NCBI RefSeq assembly: GCF_000758605.1
Contig: NZ_CP009282.1
Span: 5,084,001-5,148,000 of the forward strand
Direction of reading: 5' to 3'
Origin: Paenibacillus sp. FSL R5-0912
GTDB taxonomy: Bacteria; Bacillota; Bacilli; Paenibacillales; Paenibacillaceae
DNA length: 64,000 nucleotides
Below, piece by piece: positions 33,809-42,475 of this stretch. Each line of letters opens with the position of its first letter. The first letter of the stretch is position 1. The notes beneath the pieces were generated by a model. It was given only the letters and a program-made list of their open reading frames with translations, had not been told where the DNA came from and ran no database searches. The position numbers were made by a program, and so were the translations under genes.

Positions 33809-34795
33809 TTAGTACTGCGCCAAACGCAGCATCTCCACCTTTAATTTGTCCTTGCTCAGCATAAAGAACTTCTCCATCGGCGGAGAGATGGGCATCGCCG
33901 GCACATCAGGTCCGCACAGGCGGAAGATTGGCGCATCCAGATCAAACAGGCAGTGCTCAGCGATAATCGCTGCCACTTCCCCGCCAATGCCTCCGGTCTT
34001 GTTGTCCTCGTGGACAATCAGCACCTTGCCGGTCTGGCGGACAGCGGCAATAATCGCCTCGCGGTCCAGCGGCTGCAGGGTGCGCAGATCCAGAATATGC
34101 GCGGTGATGCCCTGCTCGCGTTCCAGCTCTTCCGCTGCCTGCATCGCAAAATGCAGCGGCAGGCTATACCCGATCACCGTAATATCGCTGCCTTCACGCA
34201 GCAGATTCGCTTCACCGATCGGCACAATATAGTCGCCCTCCGGCACATCTTCCTTGATCAGCTTGTAGCATTTCTTGTTCTCGAAGAACAGCACCGGATC
34301 AGGGTCACGGACAGCAGCCTTCAGCAGTCCCTTGGCATCTGCGGCTGAATACGGGGCTACAATCTTCAGTCCCGGAGTCCCGAAGAAGATCGATTCCGGA
34401 CACTGGGAGTGGTATAATCCGCCGAAGATCCCGCCGCCGATAGGCGCGCGGATCACTACCGGACAATTCCAGTCGTTATTGGAGCGGTAGCGGATTTTGG
34501 CCGCCTCGCTGATAATCTGGTTCGTAGCCGGCAGCATGAAATCCGAGTACTGCATTTCGGCAATCGGCTTCATGCCGTACATTGCTGCGCCGATCGCAAC
34601 ACCGGCAATGGCTGACTCTGCAAGCGGAGTGTCAAGCACACGCTCTGCACCGAACTGCTCCTGCAGTCCTTTGGTGGTCGTGAACACGCCGCCCTTCACG
34701 CCGACGTCCTCACCCAGCACGAACACCGAATCATCGCGCTCCATCTCTTCCTTCATTGCCAGCCGGATTGCATCGATATATTCCATCATCGCCAT
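33809..34795 (-). CDS. bkdAB: 2-oxo acid dehydrogenase E1 beta subunit (branched-chain type)
   Basis: 328-residue beta chain of the thiamine-diphosphate E1. Start YIDAIRLAMKEEMERDDSVF and GEDVGVKGGVF are family hallmarks. The thiamine/partner region contains TPLAESAIAGVAIGAAMYG, and the C-terminal transketolase domain has ILDLRTLQPLDREAI and VHEDNKTGGIGGEVAA. Length is normal. It follows the alpha gene with 3 bp between stop and start, so the two are co-translated. Sequence alone does not separate pyruvate from branched-chain activity. DUF2627 and LipB nearby favour branched-chain use. Confidence 0.92.
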   Translation of the reverse strand: MAMMEYIDAIRLAMKEEMERDDSVFVLGEDVGVKGGVFTTTKGLQEQFGAERVLDTPLAESAIAGVAIGAAMYGMKPIAEMQYSDFMLPATNQIISEAAKIRYRSNNDWNCPVVIRAPIGGGIFGGLYHSQCPESIFFGTPGLKIVAPYSAADAKGLLKAAVRDPDPVLFFENKKCYKLIKEDVPEGDYIVPIGEANLLREGSDITVIGYSLPLHFAMQAAEELEREQGITAHILDLRTLQPLDREAIIAAVRQTGKVLIVHEDNKTGGIGGEVAAIIAEHCLFDLDAPIFRLCGPDVPAMPISPPMEKFFMLSKDKLKVEMLRLAQY

Positions 34796-34798
34796 TGT

Positions 34799-35830
34799 TT
34801 ATGCTCCTCCCTTGAGGCCGGATTCATCGTACACATGCAGCAGCGTATCTTCCGGTTTCGGGAACGGTGCATTTTCGGCGTAGGTTATGGCCTCTTTCAA
34901 TTCAAGATTATATTCGGCAACCAGATCACGCTCCTGCTCGTCACTCCACAGACCCAGTCCGGTCAGGTATGTGCGGAACGCGGCGATACCGTCCTTTTTC
35001 CAGTTCTCGTCAACCTCTTCCTTGGTCCGGTAAGCCAGATCATTGTCCGAGGTGGAATGCGGGGACAGGCGGTACATCATCGCTTCAATCAGGGTGGGTC
35101 CTTCTCCGGCGAGCGCACGCTCCCTCGCCTCTTTGACCACACGGTAGACCTCAAGCGGATCATTGCCATCCACCCGGACACCCGGGAATCCATAGCCGAG
35201 GGCGCGGTCACTTACCTTGCCTCCAAGCTGCTTGTGGGCCGGAATGGAGATCGCATACTGGTTGTTCTGGCAGAAAATGATGACCGGCAGCTTATTCACA
35301 CCGGCGAAGTTACACGCTTCATGAAAATCACCCTGGTTACTGGAGCCTTCACCGAACGTAACAAAGGAAACGAACTTTTTCTTCTGCATCTTGGCCGCCA
35401 GCGCGAAGCCTACAGCATGCGGAACCTGGGTCGTAACCGGACTTGATCCCGTTACGATGCGCAGGCGTTTGCTTCCGAAGTGGCCCGGCATTTGCCGGCC
35501 GCCGCTATTGGGATCTTCCGCCTTGGCGAATACGGACAGCATCAGCTCACGCGTGGTCATTCCTACCGACAGCACGAACGCATAATCACGGTAATACGGA
35601 AGGAAATAATCATTCTCCCGGTCCAGCGCAAAAGCCGCCGCGACCTGTGCCGATTCCTGTCCGATGCCGGACACATGGAAGTTGATCTTGCCTGCGCGCT
35701 GAAGCAGCAGACTGCGCTCATCGTATTTGCGCCCGAGCTGCATGAATCTGTACATATCGATAACCTGGCCGTCGCTGAGTCCAAGCTGTTTATGTCGGTT
35801 AACGGTTTCTACAGTACCTTGGGATTCCAT
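34799..35830 (-). CDS. bkdAA: 2-oxo acid dehydrogenase E1 alpha subunit (branched-chain type)
   Basis: 343-residue alpha chain. The thiamine-diphosphate motif FGEGSSNQGDFHEACNFAGV then NKLPVIIFCQNN near residue 190-220 is clear, and the phosphorylation-loop-like YRLSPHSTSDND is near 275. The early HVSGIGQESAQVAAAFAL and PYYRDYAFVLSVGMT match BkdAA. Start ATG at 35830 follows AGGAGGTA. The frame opens 33 bases earlier. It decarboxylates branched-chain 2-oxo acids to yield primers for iso- and anteiso-fatty acids, which dominate Paenibacillus membranes. Confidence 0.92.
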   Translation of the reverse strand: MESQGTVETVNRHKQLGLSDGQVIDMYRFMQLGRKYDERSLLLQRAGKINFHVSGIGQESAQVAAAFALDRENDYFLPYYRDYAFVLSVGMTTRELMLSVFAKAEDPNSGGRQMPGHFGSKRLRIVTGSSPVTTQVPHAVGFALAAKMQKKKFVSFVTFGEGSSNQGDFHEACNFAGVNKLPVIIFCQNNQYAISIPAHKQLGGKVSDRALGYGFPGVRVDGNDPLEVYRVVKEARERALAGEGPTLIEAMMYRLSPHSTSDNDLAYRTKEEVDENWKKDGIAAFRTYLTGLGLWSDEQERDLVAEYNLELKEAITYAENAPFPKPEDTLLHVYDESGLKGGA

Positions 35831-35851
35831 ATAAGAGGTACCTCCTAAAAG

Positions 35852-35909
35852 TTTTGTAAGCATAACTTCCTGAATTCAGGTCGTACAACCCGGCTCCGGA
35901 AGCGTTCGC
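35852..35909. repeat. Intra-operon repeat copy B, directly upstream of the E1 alpha ribosome binding site
   Basis: Same block order as 33556: TTTTGTAAGCAT, ACTTCCTGA, then GGCTCCGGAAGC. On the coding strand it leads straight into TTTTAGGAGG before the E1 alpha start. Confidence 0.75.
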
Positions 35910-36030
35910 TAGCTTTGCTAAGTATGACTCAACAAAGTATATGCCCTGATCTTAAAACCAGGTACTAAATTCAATCTATGTTCATTATAATCCCTTTCCA
36001 TACAAAAAGAAAAGCCAAGAAATACCGCTA

Positions 36031-36066
36031 TGGAGCTGTTTAGGCGCATCAAGCGCCCTCAGCTCC
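36031..36066 (-). terminator. Hairpin after the dihydrolipoyl dehydrogenase gene
   Basis: GGAGCTG, GGCGC pairs with GCGCC, CAGCTCC. It has no strong T-run, so it may be a partial terminator before the E1 alpha gene. Confidence 0.5.
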
Positions 36067-36099
36067 GTCCGGCATTCACTTTAGCCCCTTCAACGTATC

Positions 36100-37521
36100 T
36101 TAGAATCCAATTGCTCTTCCATCCACCGCCAGCATCGCTTCCCCGATGATCTCCGAGAGTGTCGGATGGGCATGGACCGCCTCTCCAACCTCCCAGGGTG
36201 TTGCATCCAGAATCTGTGCCAATGCCGCTTCACCGATCAGGTCCGTCACATGCGGGCCAATCATCTGCACGCCGAGGATATCCCCGCTCTTCGAGTCGGC
36301 GACCACTTTTACGAAGCCGTCCTTCATGCCGTAGACAATCGCTTTGCCGATAGCCGAGAACGGGAATTTGCCGGTTACAGTCTCATGTCCCAGCGCCTTC
36401 GCTTCCTTCTCGGTATAACCGACACTTGCCACCTCCGGCCGCGTATAGACACAGCGGGGAACAAGATGTGCTTCATACGGATGGAGCGTTTCGCCCGCCA
36501 GGTGATTCACAGCACGGATGCCTTCATGGCTGGCCGCATGTGCCAGCTGCAGTCCGCCGATGCAGTCGCCAATAGCGTAGATATGAGGCTCCCCCGTCTG
36601 CATGCTGGCATTCACTCCGATGACACCTTTGTCGAAGCGGATATCTGTATTTTCCAGGCCGATATTCTCGATATTCGCTACTCGCCCTACGGATACCAGC
36701 AGCTTCTCCGCCGACAGGCTCTGACTCTGCTCACCCTTGCGGGCTTCTATCGTAATTCCGGACTCCGATAGCGTACATGTCTCCGCATCCACGGTAGTCC
36801 CCGTCAACACTTTGACTCCGCGTTTCTTGAGCAGACGCAGCAGTTCTCGGGCAACCTCTTCGTCTTCCTGCGGCAACAACTGGCCTGCAGCCTCAACTAC
36901 AGTTACGTGCACACCGAAATCGGCCAGCATCGAGGCCCATTCCACGCCGATAACCCCGCCGCCCACAATAATAATCGAAGCCGGAAGCTCTTCGAGCGTC
37001 AGCGCTTCTTCACTGCTCAGAATCACCTTGCCGTCAGGCGCAAGGCCCGGCAGTACACGCGGACGTGATCCGGTAGCAATGATGAGATTGGTGGAGACCA
37101 CAGTCTCCATCTCGCCATCCTCCATCTCCACGGCAACTGCACCGCTGCGCGGAGAGAAGATAGACGGACCGATGATCCGGCCTTTGCCTTTGAGAATCTG
37201 AATTTTATTCTTACGCATCAGATACTGCACTCCCTGATGGAGCTGCTCCACTACCGCTTCCTTGCGCAGCTGCACTTTGGGAAACACCAGCTCTACGCCA
37301 GTTGTCTCTATACCGTAGCTTTCGCTCTCCTTGATTTCAGCAAATACCTCGGCACTGCGCAGCAGTGATTTGCTGGGAATACAGCCGCGGTGCAGGCAGG
37401 TTCCGCCCAGCTTGTCCATTTCGATGACGACGACGGATTTGCCGAGCTGCGCGGCGCGGATCGCCGCCACATAACCGCCGGTACCTCCACCAAGTATTGC
37501 CACATCGCAGGTAATTGTCAT
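36100..37521 (-). CDS. lpdA: Dihydrolipoyl dehydrogenase (E3)
   Basis: 473-residue FAD flavoprotein that reoxidises the dihydrolipoyl groups of E2 with NAD+. The N-terminal FAD loop is VAILGGGTGGYVAAIRAAQLG, the redox disulfide LGGTCLHRGCIPSKSLL is near residue 38, the NAD loop IIIVGGGVIGVEWASMLADF near 180, and the catalytic HAHPTLSE (His-x-His-Pro) near 448. The run IEMDKLGG links the two. It is the first gene of the E3-E1alpha-E1beta-E2-lipB run, matching the lpdV-bkdAA-bkdAB-bkdB order of B. subtilis. Confidence 0.96.
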   Translation of the reverse strand: MTITCDVAILGGGTGGYVAAIRAAQLGKSVVVIEMDKLGGTCLHRGCIPSKSLLRSAEVFAEIKESESYGIETTGVELVFPKVQLRKEAVVEQLHQGVQYLMRKNKIQILKGKGRIIGPSIFSPRSGAVAVEMEDGEMETVVSTNLIIATGSRPRVLPGLAPDGKVILSSEEALTLEELPASIIIVGGGVIGVEWASMLADFGVHVTVVEAAGQLLPQEDEEVARELLRLLKKRGVKVLTGTTVDAETCTLSESGITIEARKGEQSQSLSAEKLLVSVGRVANIENIGLENTDIRFDKGVIGVNASMQTGEPHIYAIGDCIGGLQLAHAASHEGIRAVNHLAGETLHPYEAHLVPRCVYTRPEVASVGYTEKEAKALGHETVTGKFPFSAIGKAIVYGMKDGFVKVVADSKSGDILGVQMIGPHVTDLIGEAALAQILDATPWEVGEAVHAHPTLSEIIGEAMLAVDGRAIGF

Positions 37522-37688
37522 GATATGTATCCTCCAGTCATTCCTCTAAAGTTCAGTTTAACCTATTATATTGTACTCTCTTTTAATTCTATTACAAAAC
37601 TTATAAACGTCATGTATCCATGGACTTTTACTAATTGAAGCGTTATCATAGGGGTGAATTCAAACGGCTGCGAAGAGGAGGGACGATT

Positions 37689-37994
37689 ATGAAACTGCTC
37701 ATTTCACGCTTCATTGCCATCCTTATCCTGGTGATCCCCGGCCTTCTGGCCATGAAGGGCTTCCTGATGATGAAAGATGATATTTTCAACTTTATCTCCA
37801 TGCATGGCGACGACTCCGTCACTCCGGATTTCGCCTGGTCGCATTTTGGCGGCGGATTGCTCTTATTTCTGGCCGGAATGAGCTTTCTGGGCGGCTGGAT
37901 TCTGACCCGGGACCGCAAGAAGAACTACGTAGGACCTCGGTTCAGAGAGAAACAGAAAGCGCAGCAGCCCCCACCCACCAATGCCACACCCTAA
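37689..37994 (+). CDS. DUF2627 family membrane protein (YqzF-like)
   Basis: 101-residue protein with two membrane helices (FIAILILVIPGLLAMKGF and GGGLLLFLAGMSFLGGWIL) and the C-terminal DRKKNYVGPRFR motif that recalls YqzF. Start ATG at 37689 follows GAGGAGGG. A 54-base upstream extension is open but unlikely. B. subtilis yqzF also lies beside the bkd operon, which supports both assignments. Function is unknown. The tail is Gln/Pro-rich. It is divergent from lpdA and ends in a strong terminator. Confidence 0.85.
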   Translation: MKLLISRFIAILILVIPGLLAMKGFLMMKDDIFNFISMHGDDSVTPDFAWSHFGGGLLLFLAGMSFLGGWILTRDRKKNYVGPRFREKQKAQQPPPTNATP

Positions 37995-38019
37995 CAATAA
38001 TCAATAACACTAATAAGCA

Positions 38020-38068
38020 GGGGATGTCCCAAGCCAGGATTGAAATGGCTGCTGAGGCATCCCCTTTT
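38020..38068 (+). terminator. Rho-independent terminator of the DUF2627 gene
   Basis: GGGGATG pairs with CATCCCC, with GCCA/TGGC inside, followed by TTTT. Confidence 0.7.
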
Positions 38069-38203
38069 GCAGTTCGAATGTTCTGAAATCAAATGCAATG
38101 TAGCTTGAGCTGGAGAAAATTCTGATCCGCACCCGGAATACGACAACCTCTTATACTTGATTCATTGCCGGCTTAGGAAGCATTTTCTATTCGGCCGCTG
38201 TAG

Positions 38204-38216
38204 ACAACAATGTTGT
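38204..38216. repeat. Short palindrome ACAACA-A-TGTTGT
   Basis: It shares the TTGTTG/CAACAA core with the elements at 33680 and 38261 and lies in the same 38069-38460 gap, which holds no gene. Confidence 0.5.
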
Positions 38217-38260
38217 ACGTCTTGCAACTTTGATACCCAGATATCCAGGTGTTCAGATAG

Positions 38261-38283
38261 ATTGTTGTATGAAATACAACAAT
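38261..38283. repeat. Palindromic intergenic element, copy 2
   Basis: ATTGTTGTAT, loop GAA, ATACAACAAT: a perfect 10-bp stem. Read on the minus strand its loop is TTC, as in the copy at 33680. Confidence 0.8.
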
Positions 38284-38314
38284 AATCCGGCTAAGCCGCT
38301 TAAATATGGTGAAC

Positions 38315-38382
38315 TCCTGCATTTTCTACAACAATTTTGGTTTTAGGCCGGTAGGAAGAGGGGAATGTTGTATTTTGCAGGA
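38315..38382. repeat. Long imperfect stem-loop
   Basis: TCCTGCA with TACAACA pairs with TGTTGTA and TGCAGGA around about 30 bases, including TTTTGGTTTTAGGCCGG. It has the same TACAACA/TGTTGTA core as its neighbours, so it is probably a related element. Confidence 0.5.
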
Positions 38383-38460
38383 TTTCATTAAATTCGCCCG
38401 ATCTCTGCACCGCCTATTTCAGCAATGGATCTTCCCAATCCCATCCTTGCCTGCAGCAAC

Positions 38461-40308
38461 TTACTGCGCTGCAGCCCCCTTGCTCCCCTGTACCAGTTCG
38501 CTATAGAGACCGCCCTGCCGCAATAGCTCCTCATGAGAACCCTGCTGAATCAGGCGCCCGCCCTGGAGCACCAGTATGCGGTCAGCAGCCCGGATCGTGC
38601 CCAGCCTGTGGGCGATCACGAAGCTTGTCCGCCCTTTCATCAGCGCCTGAAGGCCTTCCTGAATCTTGATCTCGGTCACCGTATCAATACTGCTCGTAGC
38701 TTCATCCAGCACCAGCATAGAGGGATTCGCGAGAATTGCCCGGGCAATAGCAAGCAGCTGCTTCTGCCCCTGGCTGATGCCGCTGCCGTCTACGGACAAC
38801 ATCCGGTCATAACCGCCCTGCAGCCTCATAATGAAGGCGTGGGCGTTGGCAAGCTTAGCAGCCTCCTCAACCTCTTCGTCGGATGCGTCCAGTCTTCCGT
38901 AACGGATATTATCGCGGATCGTACCTTTGAACAGAAAGGAATCCTGCAATACGAAGGCCATATGGCTGCGCAGACTTTCCCGGGTAATCGTGGAGAGCTC
39001 TCTTCCGTCCAGCGTAATACTTCCTTTACTCGGATCGTAGAAGCGGGACAGCAGGCCGATTAGGGTGGTTTTGCCGGCTCCAGTAGGTCCAACCAGCGCA
39101 ATCATCTCTCCGGGCTTAGCTTCAAAAGAAATATCCTGCAGCGTAGCTGCACCTCCATCATAGGAGAATGACACGCCTGAGAACTTCACCGCGCCCTCCA
39201 CATGCTGCAGCTTTACCGCTGCCCCCTCATCCTTGGCTTCGGTTTCTTCATCGAGTACTTCGAATACCCGCTCTGCTCCGGCAATTGCCGATAGAAGCGT
39301 GTTCCACTGGTTCGCCAGATCATTCAGCGGGCGTGTGAATTGACGTGCATATTCGGCAAAAGCAATAATTATCCCTACTGTTACGAGTCCGCGGATGGCG
39401 AGCAGCCCCCCGACTCCGGCAACGATTGCAAAGCTTAGGTTGTTCAGACCATTCATCAGCTTGGGGATGAAGCCTGAGATGGACTGGGCCCAATACCCCG
39501 ACAGCATGATCCGCATATTGCGCTCTCTGAAGCCGGTAATGACCCGCTCCTCCTGCGAGAAGGCTTTGATAATCCGCTGCCCCGACAAGGTTTCTTCTAT
39601 ATAGCCGTTCAGCTCGCCCATATTGCGCTGCCGCTCCTTGAACAGCGGGCCTGTCCGCCGGGTAATCCAGCGCATACCCAGCATCATCAACGGCACAACA
39701 ATGAAGGTCAGCAGCGTCAGCAAGGGACTGAGCCACAGCATCACGCCCACTGTGCCCACCAGTGTCAGGATACTGGAGAAAATCTGAATCGCCGAGCTGT
39801 TCAGCGTCGAGCTGATATTCTCAATATCATTGGTTAGCCGGCTCATAATCTCCCCCTGCTGCCTGCGGTTGAAGAAGGAGATCGGCAGACGGTGCAGATG
39901 AGAGAACAGCTCCGTACGCATCCGGTATACGGTCTCCTGGGCAATCTCGATCATCCAGATATTCTGCAGCCAGGAGATCAGAGAATTAAGCAGATAGACA
40001 AGCGCCAGTATGATTAGAAAAATTACCCAGGTCCTGCCCCCGTCCCCTTCAAGATAGCGGTCCACCGCCCGGCTGATCAGGTATGGTCCAAGCAGGGACA
40101 GCCCTGAGCTGAGCAGAACCATAAACAGTACCAATACCAGCTTAGCCCTGCGCTCCGCAAGATAACTCCATATCCGTCCAAGCGTACCGGACCAGTTCTT
40201 AGCTTTGGCCTTCGGTTTCCGGGCGCCCATCGCCCCGAAGATCTTCCCTTCTCCCAGTCCGACCTCCAGCTTCGGATGGCGGAACGGCTCAATGAGTGCT
40301 TTGAACAT
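38461..40308 (-). CDS. ABC exporter half-transporter with canonical ATPase site
   Basis: 615-residue protein: six-helix membrane domain (residues about 60-340) then an ATPase domain with Walker A GPTGAGKTT, signature ISQGQKQLL and Walker B MLVLDEATSSIDT, in which Glu is the catalytic base. An H-loop Ala-His (FVIAHRLGTI) follows. It overlaps the upstream half-transporter by 20 bases, and the pair is expected to form one exporter of the BmrCD/TM287-288 type. Start ATG at 40308 follows GGGGAGG. The N-terminal 55 residues are a basic extension. Substrate unknown; drugs, lipids or peptides are possible. Confidence 0.93.
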   Translation of the reverse strand: MFKALIEPFRHPKLEVGLGEGKIFGAMGARKPKAKAKNWSGTLGRIWSYLAERRAKLVLVLFMVLLSSGLSLLGPYLISRAVDRYLEGDGGRTWVIFLIILALVYLLNSLISWLQNIWMIEIAQETVYRMRTELFSHLHRLPISFFNRRQQGEIMSRLTNDIENISSTLNSSAIQIFSSILTLVGTVGVMLWLSPLLTLLTFIVVPLMMLGMRWITRRTGPLFKERQRNMGELNGYIEETLSGQRIIKAFSQEERVITGFRERNMRIMLSGYWAQSISGFIPKLMNGLNNLSFAIVAGVGGLLAIRGLVTVGIIIAFAEYARQFTRPLNDLANQWNTLLSAIAGAERVFEVLDEETEAKDEGAAVKLQHVEGAVKFSGVSFSYDGGAATLQDISFEAKPGEMIALVGPTGAGKTTLIGLLSRFYDPSKGSITLDGRELSTITRESLRSHMAFVLQDSFLFKGTIRDNIRYGRLDASDEEVEEAAKLANAHAFIMRLQGGYDRMLSVDGSGISQGQKQLLAIARAILANPSMLVLDEATSSIDTVTEIKIQEGLQALMKGRTSFVIAHRLGTIRAADRILVLQGGRLIQQGSHEELLRQGGLYSELVQGSKGAAAQ

Positions 40309-42067
40309 GCTGCGCCTCCCCTGTCTGTGACTGATAGATTTTGCGGTACAACGGGGACTCATCCATCAGTTCTGTATGCGTCCCCTGGGCAATCAATCGT
40401 CCTTCATCCAGCAGCAGAATCAGATCGGCCGACACAGTGGAACTGATCTTCTGGGTGATGAGGAACGTTGTGCAGGACATCTTCTTCAGTTCCGCCAGTA
40501 AAAGCCCCTCCGTCACCGCATCAAGCGCACTGGTGCTGTCATCCAGAATCAGAATCGCCGGTTTGCGTACCAGCGCCCGCGCGATGGTCAGACGCTGCTT
40601 CTGTCCGCCGGACAGATTAACTCCGCGTTGTCCGAGCTTAGTGTCGTAGCCCTGGGGCAGTTCAGCAACAGTCTCATGAATCTGTGCGGCTGCTGCCGCC
40701 TGTTCAATGTCCGCCTGACTCGCCTGCGCGTTCCCCCAGGCAATATTCTCACGGATCGAGCCGGTGAACAGCAGCACTTCCTGCGGTACATAACCAATCG
40801 CCCCCCGCAATGCCTGTATGTCCATCTCCATAGTCTTCATCCCGTCAATCCTGATGACACCGCTGCCACATTCATACAGACGGGGGATCAGCGTAACCAG
40901 AGAGGATTTACCGGAGCCGGTCGCGCCCATAATTGCCACGCGCTCCCCCGGCAGCACGGTGAAGGAAATGTCCTCCAGCACCTTAATTTCACTTCCGGGA
41001 TAACTGAACCCGACCTTCCGGAACTCGACCTTCCCCTTAATGGCTCGCACCTGATTCTGATGCAGAGAGCCCGTTTGGGCTGGCCCCATCCCCTTCAAAG
41101 GCGCCATCCCCAATTCTCCCGGACCTTCACTGGCCGACATTACTTCATCGATGCGCACGGAAGAAGCTCTGGCACGCGAGAAGCTTACCATGATCCAAGA
41201 CAGCGCAGACAGTGCACCCATGGTGCGCAGGGAGTAGTTAATGACTGCAACGGTCTGCCCGAGCGTTGCATCTCCCGAAGAAATCTCAATCCGGCCAAAC
41301 CATAATACAGCTAGAATCCCAGCATTCACGATGATCATAATGAACGGTGTCGAGGTCTCTGTCAGCCGCAGTGCGGCAACGGTCGATTGCATCAGCTTCC
41401 CGCTGAACGAGGCAAACCGGCCAATCTCATGACCCATGCGCACAAATACACGAATCAGACGGATACCGGTAAGGTTCTCCTGAATAACACCATTGACATC
41501 ATCCAGCCGGTTCTGCACATTGCGGAACAGAACAGAGGCTCTGCGCATCAGCCATAGGAGGAATATCACCAAAAACGGCAGCGTCACCGTAAGCAGCAGC
41601 CCCAGCCTGACATGCACCACGAGCGCCATAATTACACTGCCCACCACTACCAGCGGGATACGGGTCATGAACCGCAGACCCATGAATATCGTATCCTGCA
41701 GCTGAGACACATCACCGGTAAGCCGTGTAATCAGCGACGAAGTAGGGAAGCGGCTGAAGATCTCATAAGAGAAGGATTGCACCTTCTCATACAGCTTGTC
41801 CCGCAGGTCGAACGCGAACCCCTGGCTGGCATGCGAGGCAAAAAAGGAGCTGAGCACTCCGGCAAGAAACGCCACTGCTGCGCTTCCCACAAGCACACCG
41901 CCCCACAGCCAGACTACTGCTGTATCTTTTTCCCGGATGCCTTCATCAATGATTTTGGAGATCAGCAATGGCTGCGACAGCTCTACTGCCAGCTCGATCA
42001 GCATCATTACCAGCGCGGCAATGGCTGCGACACGGTATTTTTTAAGATAAGAGAAGGTTAGCTTCAT
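40289..42067 (-). CDS. ABC exporter half-transporter with degenerate ATPase site
   Basis: 592 residues with the six-helix domain from the start (SYLKKYRVAAIAALVMMLIE) and an ATPase domain with Walker A GATGSGKSS, signature LSGGQKQRL, and Walker B LILDDSTSALDA. Asp replaces the catalytic Glu, and the H-loop reads FLITQKISST, with Gln for His. Such a degenerate site is characteristic of one partner in heterodimeric exporters. It follows a 77-residue protein gene by 18 bp and is coupled to the canonical half downstream. Confidence 0.93.
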   Translation of the reverse strand: MKLTFSYLKKYRVAAIAALVMMLIELAVELSQPLLISKIIDEGIREKDTAVVWLWGGVLVGSAAVAFLAGVLSSFFASHASQGFAFDLRDKLYEKVQSFSYEIFSRFPTSSLITRLTGDVSQLQDTIFMGLRFMTRIPLVVVGSVIMALVVHVRLGLLLTVTLPFLVIFLLWLMRRASVLFRNVQNRLDDVNGVIQENLTGIRLIRVFVRMGHEIGRFASFSGKLMQSTVAALRLTETSTPFIMIIVNAGILAVLWFGRIEISSGDATLGQTVAVINYSLRTMGALSALSWIMVSFSRARASSVRIDEVMSASEGPGELGMAPLKGMGPAQTGSLHQNQVRAIKGKVEFRKVGFSYPGSEIKVLEDISFTVLPGERVAIMGATGSGKSSLVTLIPRLYECGSGVIRIDGMKTMEMDIQALRGAIGYVPQEVLLFTGSIRENIAWGNAQASQADIEQAAAAAQIHETVAELPQGYDTKLGQRGVNLSGGQKQRLTIARALVRKPAILILDDSTSALDAVTEGLLLAELKKMSCTTFLITQKISSTVSADLILLLDEGRLIAQGTHTELMDESPLYRKIYQSQTGEAQHVQSTH

Positions 42068-42085
42068 CGGTTATACCCCATTTAT

Positions 42086-42319
42086 TTATTCGTAGAGCGC
42101 ATCCCGAAGACGGGTAGACATCGCTGTGCCTTGTCCCGATTTCAGGATCACCCGGCGCAGTGCCTTATTACTGCGGTTAAGCTCCGTCAATTCTGCCAGC
42201 ATTTCGACCAGTAAAGCCTCCGACTCAGGGCTTAGTTCCCCCTTCTCCTGAAGTAGGTTCAGCCGTTCCTTGTATTGCTCCAATTTCTCTGTCACTAGGG
42301 CAACTTCCTTTCTGTTCAC
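42086..42319 (-). CDS. Small coiled-coil protein before the ABC exporter
   Basis: 77 residues, Leu/Glu-rich, with heptad-like spacing over LEQYKERLNLLQEKGEL and LLVEMLAELTELNRSNK. No membrane segment. GTG start at 42319 follows CAGGAG at 6 bases. It is the first gene of the exporter operon, so it may be a regulator or partner. It has no helix-turn-helix that I can recognise. Not identified further. Confidence 0.65.
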   Translation of the reverse strand: MNRKEVALVTEKLEQYKERLNLLQEKGELSPESEALLVEMLAELTELNRSNKALRRVILKSGQGTAMSTRLRDALYE

Positions 42320-42475
42320 AGGATTCTCCTGCTGAAGACATAATTGCGTTCATTATATCACATCCCCGCTGGAGCAATCTTTCACTGGCTACCCCGGCCC
42401 CGAATATGATACTCTAATAAGGTCGCATTTTTCGGATAATATTAACCAAGCTGAACAGCGAAAGGATAGATGGAC

